A stretch of DNA of 64,000 nt from Phymatolithon calcareum (lineage: Eukaryota > Rhodophyta > Florideophyceae > Hapalidiales): contig OZ345355.1 of NCBI GenBank assembly GCA_977006965.1, forward strand, positions 558,001 to 622,000, read 5' to 3'. The notes beneath the pieces are model-generated. The model saw only the letters and a program-made list of their open reading frames with translations, did not search any database and was not told where the DNA came from. The position numbers were made by a program, and so were the translations under genes. Numbering within the stretch: the stretch's first letter is position 1; every line of letters begins with the position of its first letter. Of the stretch, positions 38,376 through 48,783 are shown piece after piece.

Positions 38376-39173
38376 TTTGATTAAACCACTTTGTATTTTG
38401 CTTTTCCTTATTGGTTTGCTTCAGATGTGTCGACTTTCGAACGTTAGACCACGAAGGAGCTTAGCAGTAGCACATCAAATCCCGACTCGACGGCCGATCT
38501 TTCTCCATATTAGTCACCTAGAGAACGCAAGATGGGAGCGATATATTTGGCAAGCATGGCACTTTCCGCGTACTGTTGTCAGCACTGCGGCGACACACTG
38601 CGTAACATAAGGAGCAGCCGGCGAGTGCCGTGCGGGACATTCTTTTCCAGCCGGATTGCTCACGAATCCGTGTATGCTGTAATTAGTTTCTTGCCAATAG
38701 CAGTTGCCATGGTGCGTGTTTACAGGATGGGGCCTGGCGCTCAGTTCATCTGCCAGCAATGAAAACTCGTTTGAGATTATGAGGTCCTCTTTTTCATAAA
38801 ACCGCAACTCGTCAGGAGAACAGGAACTCTATTGATCTTTTCTGCAGCATATGATCGAAGGTGAGGACCGATATGTGTGGTTATGCACAGCTACCCTCGA
38901 TTATAGCGCGCAATATGCCACCGTGTACCATAGTATTGTCCCCTTACATGCACAATCCCCCGACGCGCACCAGCAACTCCACATCAAAAACTTGCCATGC
39001 CTAAGCACAGTCATCCCAATTTCGTTTTTTCTATAGACTCGCATTGCTTGCTTGCGCGTGTTCAAATGAAAATATTTTTACGAAAACTGTCAGCTTCGCG
39101 AAGTTGCACCACTCAATTTTCACATCTTCCACGACGCAGACCAAAACAGTTACCGCCTGCTTTACCGTCACAC

Positions 39174-39179
39174 TATAAG
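39174..39179 (+). promoter_or_regulatory. Candidate TATA box of K3
   Basis: CACTATAAGTATC lies about 120 bases upstream of the K3 ATG and is preserved at the same distance upstream of K4 (61298-61303). Position and motif only; untested. Confidence 0.4.
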
Positions 39180-39296
39180 TATCTCGATCTAGAGCGCATT
39201 CTCTTCTCCACCAAGCCTCCAAACACAAATATCATCCATATTACAGATCGATCATCGCCAAGAGTCGGTTGCGCTCCCCTGCATCGTCAATCCACC

Positions 39297-40304
39297 ATGG
39301 GGCGCTGCCTAGCCTACCTATTCTCCCTAGCTCTTGTCCTCACCTTCCGCTCCACCTTGGGGCAGGTGAATGGCGTCTCCTTCAAACGTGTTTACAGCAA
39401 TTATCCCAAACGAGTATTCGAGGCCCAAGGTTCCATCATGGGTGGCAGTCATCTCGTCGTAATGGGAGGTTTCTTCAAATTTCCCGGTACCACCAAGGAC
39501 GTTTATCGCCGAAAGGTAACGACCGGGAAATCAGGCTGGCAAAAGATGGCATCCATGCCAGAGCCTCTCACGCACATGGCGCAGATGGTATCTGGCTCTC
39601 TCTTTTGTGGAGCAGGTGGCTATTGGGAGCGTCATCCAGGAAAGTCTGTAAGCTCGGCCTGGTGTTACGACATGAAGAAGAACAAGTGGTCTCGACTTCC
39701 AAATCTCCCCGGAGATCGTGCCGGTGGCGGTCTCGTTCTCAACCGCAAGAACGGCAAGAACGAACTTATTTTCGCCGGTGGCGTCGATCGTGAATATAAC
39801 TCGTTGCGAAAGCATACTGATCACGGCACGACGTGGAAACTCGATCTCAACAAGAAGTGGAAAGGCTGGCAGAATACCGGTGCAAACATGCCGAATCCGA
39901 GAAACCATATGAGCGCTGTGGAGACGTGCGGCCGGTTCTTCTGGGTCGGGGGTCAGCATAAGGAGGAGGAAGCAAACGGGAATCAGAAGACAGTGTCGGA
40001 GTATATTCCACATCTCAATAAGTGGAAGAATGTCGCGCCGCTTCCGAAACCTCTCGGACATATCTCGGCATCCGTCATGGCATATAAGTGTGGTATCCTC
40101 GTTGTTGCCGGTACCTCACAGAGACGAAAACGTTCTAACGATGTGTATTGGTTTAACCCCGAGTCTAACAAATGGAAGCGTATCGGAAAGTATCCCTTCG
40201 GGGCGGCCACACCAGTTTGTGGCGTATCGGGAAATAAGGTGATGTGTGCGACTGCTGGACACTGGAGCGTGCGGAATCATGTTTACATGGGCACCTTGTA
40301 TTGA
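39297..40304 (+). CDS. K3: secreted kelch-repeat beta-propeller protein
   Basis: 335-codon intronless ORF. I chose the ATG at 39297 in the context CACCATGG because K4 starts at the identical place and a signal peptide follows (CLAYLFSLALVLTFRSTLG, about 1-22). The frame is open upstream to 38997, but that part lacks conservation with K1 and K2. Six kelch blades are visible: GG at 57-58, 107-108, 161-162 and 218-219, AG at 271-272 and CATAG at 317-321, with the usual Trp after each (W81, W131, W180, W243, W293). Predicted extracellular or wall-associated. It differs from K4 at a single residue (E111 versus D). The ligand or enzymatic activity is unknown. Confidence 0.9.
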   Translation: MGRCLAYLFSLALVLTFRSTLGQVNGVSFKRVYSNYPKRVFEAQGSIMGGSHLVVMGGFFKFPGTTKDVYRRKVTTGKSGWQKMASMPEPLTHMAQMVSGSLFCGAGGYWERHPGKSVSSAWCYDMKKNKWSRLPNLPGDRAGGGLVLNRKNGKNELIFAGGVDREYNSLRKHTDHGTTWKLDLNKKWKGWQNTGANMPNPRNHMSAVETCGRFFWVGGQHKEEEANGNQKTVSEYIPHLNKWKNVAPLPKPLGHISASVMAYKCGILVVAGTSQRRKRSNDVYWFNPESNKWKRIGKYPFGAATPVCGVSGNKVMCATAGHWSVRNHVYMGTLY

Positions 40305-40593
40305 TGTTTGCTTTGAAATTTCTAATTAATGTACTATTACGTAACTTGGCAATTACTAAACAACTGCTTGTAATGTGTATTATCTACATGCCCCGGAGCT
40401 GTGAGAGTCGGAATTTTTAAGATGCTCGTTGGTACTTTCGTTGTTTTTCCGTTGCTTTTTGAAAACTTTTACGCAATGCAGGGATAATTGAGGTCTTTTT
40501 GCGGTGATTGTAGTTCCGTACTTTTCAACTTGAGAACAGAGATTTCCACTAGTCCAACACATGAATAGAAACAGACTGGAGAGAAAAATGCTG

Positions 40594-40924
40594 TTTGGTA
40601 GTACATGGATTCCGCCCTGATTGGTGTGCCGCAATGCTCAAGGAAGCTGGGAGAGAGGACAGAATGAGATGAAAGAAGGTAACTAGATGACCAGCTACCT
40701 TGAGCATCCTAAATGGTTTCCAACCCGGGTCATCCCTCTGAAGGACGGCGGCTGAAGATTGGCTGCGTAGAGGTTTAGATGTTAAGCTCCCCGAAACTAT
40801 GCACTCTGTGCGGCTTAGAGCTGTTGTGACATCAAATACCACTCGTATCTGTCAAAGTCTACTGTAGCCGTAAGGATGGGGAGTTGTTATAGGACAACGC
40901 TGAAACCTTCATTAAAGAAGAAGA
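40594..40924 (+). mobile_element. nLTR-5b: short retroelement downstream of K3, 12-bp TSD
   Basis: AGAAAAATGCTG at 40582-40593 and 40925-40936. The 331-bp insert ends in (AAG)n. The orthologous insert is in copy B at 62721-63051, while copy C has the uninterrupted site (AGAAAAATGCTG near 44450-44463). It therefore inserted after C separated and before A and B duplicated. Confidence 0.88.
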
Positions 40925-41014
40925 AGAAAAATGCTGAACTTTGCTTTGAACTTACACTTCAAGAGATGAGATGAGAGCCAGTTTCGGCTCCCGTGCCGGC
41001 TCCCATGATATCTT

Positions 41015-41046
41015 CCCGCCTACAGTACCGCGGTACTGTAGGCGGG
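41015..41046. repeat. 32-bp perfect palindrome
   Basis: CCCGCCTACAGTACCG followed by its exact reverse complement. Copy B keeps 26 bp of it (63157-63182). Copy C has only one arm (GGTACTGTAGGCGGG near 44506). It is next to GTGCCGGCTCC tandem units. Confidence 0.9.
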
Positions 41047-41142
41047 CGGGAAGCATTCATTTCATCAATAGAAGTGCTCGAAAAATACAGTGTACTATAT
41101 TCTGGAATAGTGACCAATTATGAGGCTCTGGATGCCAACAGC

Positions 41143-43375
41143 CAGGCATTGGGAGTAACATGTTGGTAATGCAATATACTGCAACGTATTGGTACTGCAC
41201 TACTATTGAGCTGTCATAATCTGCAGTACATATTGGAGTACCAACAGGTTGGAAGGAAGATCGAAAAGTTTGTATATTTGGGTTTTATACGTAAAGTGTT
41301 TTGAGGAATACTCCGTGCTGCAATGTCATTCAACCGACGCCGACGACACTGTCGCTTCGACTTGTTTATTCAACATCACAAGTCGCACGTCTACTCTCAA
41401 GGTCATGGCTCGCAAACCTACGCAGCAGTTCGTTGTGAAAGCGCTCATGCAAAGAAAGGAAGATGCAGTGAAAAGCATTGCGTCGCGCAAACCAAATCAA
41501 CCTGATCGTGCTAATGTATCGTGCGTCGTGTTCGAGTGCCCGAGGTTGAATAACTACAAGAATGGCACGCCAATGATATCGTTTCCGAAGGGATGCGATT
41601 GGAGCACCCCGTATTCGCACTTCTTGGCATGTGTTGCTGGCGGCGACAAGGAACAGCTGGTTGCTAGGTATCACGCTGTGCTGGCTGATAAGACTACTCA
41701 CGATGGTTCTCGAAGTATTTCGTCTTACTTTGATGCTTCTTTGTCATCAACCGTTCGCGAAAAGGCAATGTCCAACTACTTGGACATCATCATCTCGCTG
41801 TCTTTGCCTGTTTCGTACGTTGAGAATTCGAAGTTCCGTGAGTTTGGTGGTTCTGAAGCATTGATTTCGATCAAAGCGCTGCGTGAAACAATATTCAAGT
41901 TGGTTGAACTCGTTGAAATGTCCATAAGGAAGGACTTGAAAGGAACGCGTGTTGCCATCATGCATGATGGCTGGACCAAAAATGGTTCGCACTACCTGGC
42001 CATCTATGCTATTTTTATGCGAAAGTTCAATCGTACGGTGGATGGACGCATTGTTGAGTTCGAAGAGCTCTCGATGCCACTGCTGTCTCTTTCTCCAATC
42101 GCTAAACGAGACGACGATGGTGAAATAGAATCTGCGCACGCAATATCGTTCGACGCAACCATGCATATTCAGCAACTTGAGCACATTTTTCACTACTATC
42201 ATGTGAATGTCCACGAGTGGTCAGTATGTCAGATTGCCGACAGCTGTGCGCTTAACAAGAGCATTGCAAGAAAAATGGACATCCCTCACGTTGGGTGTTT
42301 GAATCACAAACTCGCTCTCGATGTCAATGCGATGGTATCATCTCCCGTTCTCAAGAGGACATTAGAAGATGTGCGTACAACGATGCGTGAATGCAAAAGC
42401 AGTATCAAGAACCGTGCAATGCTCTATCGACTAACGAGTTTGTCAACTATCTTGCCTTCCGCTACACGTTGGTCAGGCCTGTTCGCAATGCTGAACCGTT
42501 TCATTTCGATTCGTGATGAACTACAAGAAGTTGCTGACACGGACGGACTTGATTTGACTATATCACGTACGAATCGTTTTCGAACGCAGTGTGGAAAGTT
42601 AGCACATCAACTGAACGAGATTAACGTCGTATCGAAGAAGCTACAAGAAAGAGGTATCACGTTGGAGAATTGCCGATTTCTTCTTGACACACTCAACGAG
42701 ACCGTAACGGCACAGACGAATAATCCTGAGTCTCGTTTGTATGGCTGCATACTTCGCGATGAGCATACCAAGCTACATTCGGTGCATTCCCCGAACTCTG
42801 TTTTTGAGTCTGCAGTCGTCAAAATTCAGCGAAACGAAACTGAATCAATGTCGGATGAGGAAAGGGCAGCATGCGAACATCTAAAATTGGATTCCGGTAT
42901 TAACGGAAGTGAAGGTGATGGGGAAGAAGAATCCGCATTATCGTTGTCCGAAATATTTAAGAAACGCAAGCGACACCGCCAGAACCCTGTTCAGTCGTAC
43001 ATGAACTTAAGATTTATTCTTGGGTCGTCAGCCGAAATTGAGTGGTTGTTCTCTCTTGCAGGAGGTATTCTTGCCGATAACAGGCACCGAATTACCCCGC
43101 TACTTTTTGAGTCTCTTTTGTTCTTGAAGGTCAATAGAAGGTATTGGAATTTACATACGGTTGTTAGCGCTATGAGCAATGCACGCAGTGCCCGTATCTC
43201 TGAATGAATGAATGAAGATGTGGAAGAACAAAATCTGCTAGATATGTGAGACACTCCTTTCACTCCTATTGATTTGTATTGCAGTACCTATTGCACAAAC
43301 TAGAATACTTTGCTAGATGTATTGCTTTCCTTCTTGTCTCTCCAATAAAGTGCAACATGTTGCTCCCAATGCCTG
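41143..43375 (+). mobile_element. hAT-a: 2233-bp autonomous hAT transposon
   Basis: Exact 8-bp TSD CCAACAGC at 41135-41142 and 43376-43383. TIRs start CAGGCATTGGGAG and extend 23 bp with a single mismatch. Copy B has the undisturbed target (CCAACAGC, 63270-63277). Subterminal TACTGCAATA-like motifs lie inside both ends. A single intact transposase ORF occupies the interior. Confidence 0.96.
41405..43207 (+). CDS. hAT-a transposase, intact
   Basis: 600 codons from ATG 41405. The frame is open from 41249, but MARKPTQQ is also the start in hAT-d. An N-terminal BED-like zinc finger (CVVFEC about 40-45, PYSHFLAC about 69-76) is followed by the RNase H-like core with the hAT motif IMHDGWTKNG (D about 188). 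A second catalytic-type Asp lies in IADSCALNKS (about 279), then CLNHK (298-302) and SATRWSGLF (352-360). The C-terminal hAT dimerisation region has SSAEIEWLFSLAGG (about 541-554) and LLFESLLFLKVNRRYW (about 566-581). The family's usual E-R in this motif is E-W here. It should mobilise hAT-a and, in trans, hAT-d with near-identical ends. Confidence 0.94.
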   Translation: MARKPTQQFVVKALMQRKEDAVKSIASRKPNQPDRANVSCVVFECPRLNNYKNGTPMISFPKGCDWSTPYSHFLACVAGGDKEQLVARYHAVLADKTTHDGSRSISSYFDASLSSTVREKAMSNYLDIIISLSLPVSYVENSKFREFGGSEALISIKALRETIFKLVELVEMSIRKDLKGTRVAIMHDGWTKNGSHYLAIYAIFMRKFNRTVDGRIVEFEELSMPLLSLSPIAKRDDDGEIESAHAISFDATMHIQQLEHIFHYYHVNVHEWSVCQIADSCALNKSIARKMDIPHVGCLNHKLALDVNAMVSSPVLKRTLEDVRTTMRECKSSIKNRAMLYRLTSLSTILPSATRWSGLFAMLNRFISIRDELQEVADTDGLDLTISRTNRFRTQCGKLAHQLNEINVVSKKLQERGITLENCRFLLDTLNETVTAQTNNPESRLYGCILRDEHTKLHSVHSPNSVFESAVVKIQRNETESMSDEERAACEHLKLDSGINGSEGDGEEESALSLSEIFKKRKRHRQNPVQSYMNLRFILGSSAEIEWLFSLAGGILADNRHRITPLLFESLLFLKVNRRYWNLHTVVSAMSNARSARISE

Positions 43376-43797
43376 CCAACAGCTGCAAGGCTATCACAAG
43401 AACTTTTCCCTTCAAGCCCCATCGTCATCGTCGTGGAGAAGCAAAGTTGTTTGCGCTTAAGGTTCTGAATACGAGCTATGGAAATAGGAAGCTGCAGGCT
43501 TTACGTTTCTCACTTTCTCGGAACAAAGAACAAGTTCTAGCTTTTTTTGCAACTGCATAGTTGTTTTATTTGAAAGCCCTCATTAACACTCCTAAGACAG
43601 TACGGGAGCAGCTTTTCATAGCTTTCCCCCAAAGCAGCTGGATCGAAAATCTTGGGATCCACTGGTCATATTTCCTATGGGGCTCAGGATTGCAGCTGTA
43701 TTGCATCGCTGTCTACTACATGTTGTCGTAAAAGACGATGGCGAAGAAAAGTAATTTGCTAAGAGCTTTTTCCGTGATGATAATCTCCTCTTGGGTC
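43376..43797. repeat. Distal part of copy A: repeated coding-like block and LINE-type 3' end
   Basis: Shared by copies A (43376-43797), C (about 44698-44938) and B (63278-63690). The plus strand reads RGEAKLFALKVLNTSYGNRK and LQALRFSLSRNKEQVLAFF in A and B. The other strand resembles a non-LTR 3' end (plus strand TTTTATTTGAAAGCCCTCAT). Function unknown; present three times only through duplication. Confidence 0.5.
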
Positions 43798-44102
43798 ATT
43801 AAGATTTAAATGAGCTGAAGTGCACTTATTTCAGATTTATTGAATTTCGATAAGATCTGAGGACGTCCCGCAAGTCTTCGATGAGCGCTCGCCAAGTTTA
43901 CGTGGGCACCTTGTATTGATGTTTGCTTTGAAATTTCTAATTAATGTACTATTACGTAACTTGGCGATTACTAAACATCTGTTTGTAACGTGTATTATCT
44001 ACATGCTCCGGAGCTGCGAGAGTCGGCAATTTTTTCGCTGCTTTTCGATGCTTTTGAAAAACTTTTGCGAAGTCTTTTTGCCGTGTTTGTACCTCCGTAC
44101 AT

Positions 44103-44383
44103 AAGCTCCTTTGTGGAGAAAATCAGTTTTAGCGCAGTACTTTGGACCCGGTGCTGTGGTTGAGCTCGTTGTGCTCCAACGTACACTTCGATGCATGAAG
44201 ATGGACCAAGAAACAGAATATGAATGCGAACGACTCACTCGAGTCCTCACAGGGAGAGAAATTCGGACTAAGGAGATATTAGGAGGCTAGTAGAGAGATG
44301 AATGCGGAAGACAGCGAGAAGCCGCCCTGTTAATCAAATTGAGGTTTTGGGAGCTTTTAAACTGAATCAACATATAACCCCCT
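44103..44383 (+). mobile_element. nLTR-2f in copy C, 9-bp TSD, oligo(C) end
   Basis: TCCGTACAT at 44094-44102 and 44384-44392. It encodes GAVVELVVLQRTL and ECERLTRVLTGREIRTKEIL. Its 3' end is GGTTTTGGGAGCTTTTAAAC, then ATATAACCCCC. Copies A and B lack it. Confidence 0.88.
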
Positions 44384-44606
44384 TCCGTACATTTCAACTT
44401 GAAAGCAGAGACTTGCATTAGTCTAACAAAAAAATAGAAAGAGACTGGAGAGAAAAATGCTGAGATTTGCTTCGAACTTACACCGCAAGAGATGGGATGA
44501 GAGCCGGTACTGTAGGCGGGAAAATATCATATCATCGATAGACGTGCTCGGAAAATACAGTGTACTATATTCTTGAATTGTGACCAATTAGGAGACTCTG
44601 GATGCC

Positions 44607-44693
44607 ATTATCTGGCTAAGAAAGGTGCCGACTTTCCCCACGTTGGGACAGATGGTACCTGCTCAATAAATCCACTTAATAACGATGTCAACA
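44607..44693 (+). mobile_element. nLTR-4f: about 87-bp micro-insertion in copy C
   Basis: Consists only of the nLTR-4 3' end (AAGAAAGGTGCCGACTTTCC ... TTAATAAC) between GATGCC (44601-44606) and GATGTC (44694-44699). Copy B has the uninterrupted GATGCCAACAGC at 63266-63277. Confidence 0.8.
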
Positions 44694-44938
44694 GCTGCGA
44701 GGCTATCATAAGAACTGTTCCCTTCGTCCTCCTCGTTATCGTCGTGGAGAAGCAAAGTTATTTGCGATGAAGGTTCTGAATACGAGCTGTGGAAATAGGA
44801 AGCTGCAGGCTCTACGCTGCTCACTTTCTCCGAACAAAGAAAAAATTCCAGCTTTTTTGCAACTGTTTAGTTGTTTATTTGAAAGCCCTCATTAACACTC
44901 CGAAGACTGTATGGGAGCAGCTTTTCATAGTTTTCCTT

Positions 44939-46249
44939 CTAGTACATCGCCTGGTCCCTAATACAGGGACTCGTCGTTTTCTATATTGTCAACTATGGCG
45001 ACGCTGTAGAGCAGTATGGATTCCAATGCCTTTTCCGTTCTTAGCATACAAATTTTAGCTGTAAACTTGGCTATGAACAGTTTCTGCTTTCGCCCGAAAT
45101 ACAAGGCCATCGTAAATGCTGACTTAAAAAACACATACATCCAGATTTGCTTTGAAATGTGATCCTGTCCTTTTCACAATGTGATTCTCGTAGTAAAACG
45201 CTCTAAGCTGTTTTTGTGCCAAATTTCCCACCATAATCGGTGCGGTTTTCGGAACGGTCGTAAAACCGCATGTCCCCTTGCTTCAGAGCTGATCAAATTG
45301 ATGACAATATTCCAACATTCTCTTGCTCTACTCATTGTACCGGGAACAAGCAAATTACATCGGCATGACACCGGTATTGTCCATCACCATAAACTTCCTG
45401 GCGACGGATCTAGTTCTAATGCATGGTGTCTGTGTTGACACGCGCGCAAATGCGGTGGATTGAGAGAAAACGAGTAACGCTTCCGAAAGGCAGGCCTTGG
45501 AAGACTCTGCCAGCGCTGTCTTGCTGTAGTCAACTCTGCCTTCACTTTATTCTCAGCGGAACCTATTCTGTAGTAAATTGGAACTGTCTTAGAGTAGGTA
45601 AAAATGACGCAACCTCAAACAGGCATGACCCAAGCCTTTGAATTTGAATTGAGTCAAATACGGAAGCACAATGGGAGGTAGTGACTTGGCAACCCGAACT
45701 AGCACATCTTGAACAGTGATACGCAAATACGTAAAGCGCGGCCATCTGAGTAGTGCTGGGTGCCGGAGATTGAGCTGTATAGACATATGTGTCTTGGGTC
45801 ACTGTCAATACTACATCAACGCGGTACATGATTGTTCTGATGTATGATGGTTTTCTCAAGGTGAAAAGTTACGGACACACTCCTAAGCACAATTCAAACT
45901 TTACTAGTCTTACCGTTTAACATCGTGGGTAGCACATGACTTGTAGCTACCGAGTCCTGCAATTATGCAGCACTCTTTTGCTCTACATAAGCCCCTGCCG
46001 AAGTTCTGATTAGCAGACTCGGCAAGAAGGGAAGAAGTAAAGGACAGGGTCAGCAAAGACCTTGGTTTTCATCCCGAACACTTTTCACGGTTTTCGACCG
46101 ACAATATGGCCTAATCCGGCAATATTCCTCTCTCCGGAAAGGCGAGAAACATGCTAGTTCAAATTCATCTTGGCTTTTCGAACTATTTGCTTATCCGAGA
46201 ACGTTGTGAAGGATTGTTAGAGAAGTTCAGGGACGTCTTCGTGTATTGC
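44939..46249. other. No gene recognised
   Basis: About 1.3 kb with only short featureless ORFs, between copy C and the gypsy relic. One LTR of that relic could lie here, but I could not identify it. Confidence 0.35.
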
Positions 46250-46251
46250 GC

Positions 46252-47757
46252 TTAAAGGATCCCAAGTCTGATCCTCATGATCGAAGCCCTTCCATTCCAC
46301 GCTGACTTCATAGGTCTCTGACGATGTATTAAAACGTAGATCACGGAGCCCCTCGATAGTGTTTTGTGTGAAATGGTGTCACGGAGATCTTCAGATACAT
46401 TTTGATTTGAGTCAGAATAGAATTTCAGGCGTTGGACATGCACGAGGGCGTACTTGACGGTAACCAAATCCTGGACGTCGAAGATAAAACTCAGAAACGC
46501 ATCTAGTAACCCGACGAGGACCGCGCCCTTTGATGCGCAGCCTGTGTACGTCTTTGACCTCTCGCTGGGACACTAAAAAATTCCCTGCTCGAAATTAGCA
46601 CTGTGAACATGGGTCTTAGCATTGTGTAGGTTGAAAGCGTCTTGGTGTTTTCTAGCTTTGGTTTGAACAACCTCGCGGTGCATGTTGCTAAGAACAGTGT
46701 CCATGCGGTCCATGTTAACCAGACGCCGGGTTTGCAAAAATTCTACATTCTTCGATTCGAGAGATTCAGACGGAAGAAGAGTGCGCAGGGGATTATCTGA
46801 AGGTAATCCTGTGAAGGCCGTGATTGGAGCGCGCCCACCCAGACTCTCTTTTACTCTGTAATTGCGAGTACTCTAGATCAGTGTTAAAACGAGAGGCCAT
46901 TCTTGCTCGGCCATTCGAAATTCTGATAGGAGTGCATAGCATGCTGTGAGAACTTCCCTGCAGACGGATTCGACTGTTACATTTGATTGGGGACAGCATG
47001 GAGTGGTGTAGTGATGGTGGGCATGCAAATTGCGATTAAGAAGAGTCATCAGCGTGTTCTTGAAAGGTCTTCCCTTGTCAGATACCCACGAAGTCGCGAC
47101 ACCAAATTACGAAAACCAGGAAAGTAGTGCCGTAGCGGTAGTTTCGGCATCTACGTGCCAGCAAGGCGGCAACCGCATAAATGATGATGCATCGTCTTGT
47201 ATTATCAGAGTTTAAAGCGCGTTGGTTATGCTCAGATGCATGTACAAGTAATCGAAGTGAAATAGCGCATTGGGTTTGTGCGAGTGCATTGGGTGTCCCA
47301 TAACTTGAGGTATGCGATGACCGCGAACTGTGGACACACAGTGAATGAAGAAGTTGCAGAAGGATGCAATGTCACCCCGCATTCCTTCACAGAGGAAATG
47401 CGCGCTGATGCTTGCATGAGTCGTACTTATACCTCGATGACCAGCTCGACCGCAGTGGTCGATAACGCACAGTCGGATTTGAAGATGCACAGCGGCAGAC
47501 GGTATACAAACAACAGAGTCTGCAATTTTGTAGAGACGGGTTGCTGGATGAAGAGCGCGACCTGTTGCAGCCAAAGAAAAACCAGATGGTTGTGTCTCTT
47601 CCCCCTTTGCTAGAGAGGTTGTTTGTGTACTTTCGATGTCCTTAAGTGTCGGCCATTGGAAATCTGAGTCCAAATCTGGACACAATGGAGCGATGAATAT
47701 TGCAGAGAGTGAAATCTTCCGTGGTATCATCGATACTTCCTTGTCCGTCTCGTCCAA
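46252..47757 (-). pseudogene. Gypsy integrase and chromodomain-like remnant
   Basis: The 181-codon frame 47757-47212 contains the integrase N-terminal zinc-binding region (IDHCGRAGHRGISTTHASIS ... FFIHC; one Cys of the pair is displaced) and FHFDYLYM. Further down come the catalytic core pieces IIQDDASSF (first D), WVSDKGRPF (second D in SDxGxxF) and VTVESVCREV (the E), the DDE triad. An in-frame TAA (near 47110) breaks the core. The final frame 46467-46252 reads YALVHVQRLKFYSDSNQNV and SRGSVIYVLIHRQRP, resembling the chromodomain-like ends of chromovirus-type integrases. Inactive. Confidence 0.78.
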
Positions 47758-48208
47758 AGCACCTCAGCGTAATAGTAAGTCAGTCCATTCATTGTCCTCT
47801 CTAGGTATGTGAATCACCGTGTAATAAAAATGAGATAATTGTAGACTCCAGCGCTCGACTTTTCCTGCGACATGCTTGGTAATTTGCGGCTTTGTCGAGT
47901 GCGGGCTAAAAATGTACACCAAATTCTTGTGGTCGGTAAACCTGTAGAATACATCCGGCCTTAACAGGATTTAATCCAGGCGAGTGACAGACTCCACAAT
48001 TGCAAATGCCTCCTTCTCCGCAGTGGACCATCTCATGCTAGATCCTTTAAAATGCCTAGATAAGATTGATAGCGGCTCGTGTCTCTGCTCAGAGAATTGA
48101 AGGTCCAGATCAGACTTCGGGATTTGCGTGAGAATCCCGGACCAGCTATTATCCTAAGAATCGGTGAAAAGGCGAAGTCTTTTTGTGGGTCGGGATGGGC
48201 CAGAGTAG

Positions 48209-48783
48209 AAGAAGAAGAAGTGTAAGTTTTCTATATAAAAGATACCAACGCATCTGCAGACGCTTGGGGTAACTTTTCGAAGGCCATTGGGCCACAAACA
48301 GGGCCTATTGTTCTTATATGTTAGCGTGGTCGATTTCGACACGATCTGGCGGAAATACCAAAAACTACCTCTGGCTTAGAGCCTCGAGGGGGAAAAATAT
48401 TCCACTGTCTTGAGTCGCGGGTTTCAGGTTTCGAAAGCAGCCTTGGCCACCTGATACATAGCAAGGATTTCGTCGAGTGCCCTCCTTGTAAAAGCACTTT
48501 CTTCATATGATAGCTTGTCTTTTGATAGGCTTGACTTGAGATCTTCGATATCATCCTTTCCAGTTTGTCCAGTTAGGTCTATGAGCTCGGAGGTGCTCAT
48601 AGGCGGGAACATTCCAAATGCCCATTTAATGGCCAGGGTTCTGTACCTCCTTGACTTGAAGCACAAGTGTGGTGGCAGTGTGGTCTTGATACTCGGCATG
48701 GGGCGTTTTTTGCCTTTTTGACTTTCGCGGCAGCTTCTAGGATCTTTTGTCTTTGGTATTGCTTGAAATTTGTGCGAGGCGTA
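48209..48783 (-). mobile_element. nLTR-7a: non-LTR retrotransposon inserted in gypsy RNase H, 15-bp TSD
   Basis: GATGGGCCAGAGTAG (48194-48208) and GATGGGCTAGAGTAG (48784-48798) match at 14 of 15 positions, and both belong to the gypsy coding sequence. The minus-strand copy encodes RRYRTLAIKWAFGMFPPMST and ALDEILAMYQVAKAAFET (stop near 48424). Its 3' UTR contains AAGCGTCTGCAGATGCGTTG and ends in (CTT)n. Confidence 0.88.
48424..48783 (-). pseudogene. nLTR-7a C-terminal coding remnant
   Basis: Starts in one frame with FKQYQRQKILEAAAKVKKAK, shifts frame near 48700, and continues PSIKTTLPPHLCFKSRRYRT, the C-terminal box LAIKWAFGMFPP and a helical tail ending AAFET. Only the end of the polyprotein is present and no catalytic domain. 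It is related in layout to the nLTR-1 C-terminus (KALDELLLFSK versus RALDEILAMYQ). Confidence 0.7.

Larger units (their letters stand above)
33920..43797. repeat. Segmental duplication, copy A (contains K3)
   Basis: Collinear with 55265-63690. The left end is near CGGTGTGATGTGATTGCATT (33941; 55284) and the right end at ATCTCCTCTTGGGT (43797; 63690). After subtracting lineage-specific insertions (35803-36111, 37233-37606, 38287-38375 and 41143-43375 in A; 56963-58474 in B) the two copies are nearly equal in length, roughly 6.8-6.9 kb. Similarity continues through intergenic DNA, so the duplication is physical and not just of the gene. Confidence 0.92.
43898..44938. repeat. Partial duplication, copy C (downstream part only)
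   Basis: Starts with GTGGGCACCTTGTATTGATG, the last codons and 3' UTR of the kelch gene (compare 40283), and runs collinearly through the region downstream of K3. The kelch gene itself is absent. It has its own insertions (44103-44383 and 44607-44693) and lacks nLTR-5b and hAT-a. Confidence 0.88.

Noticed and set aside
39531-40061. 176-codon minus-strand ORF opposite K3 (and the same opposite K4 at 61657-62187)
   Set aside because: Shadow frame of the conserved kelch coding sequence; no independent motif.
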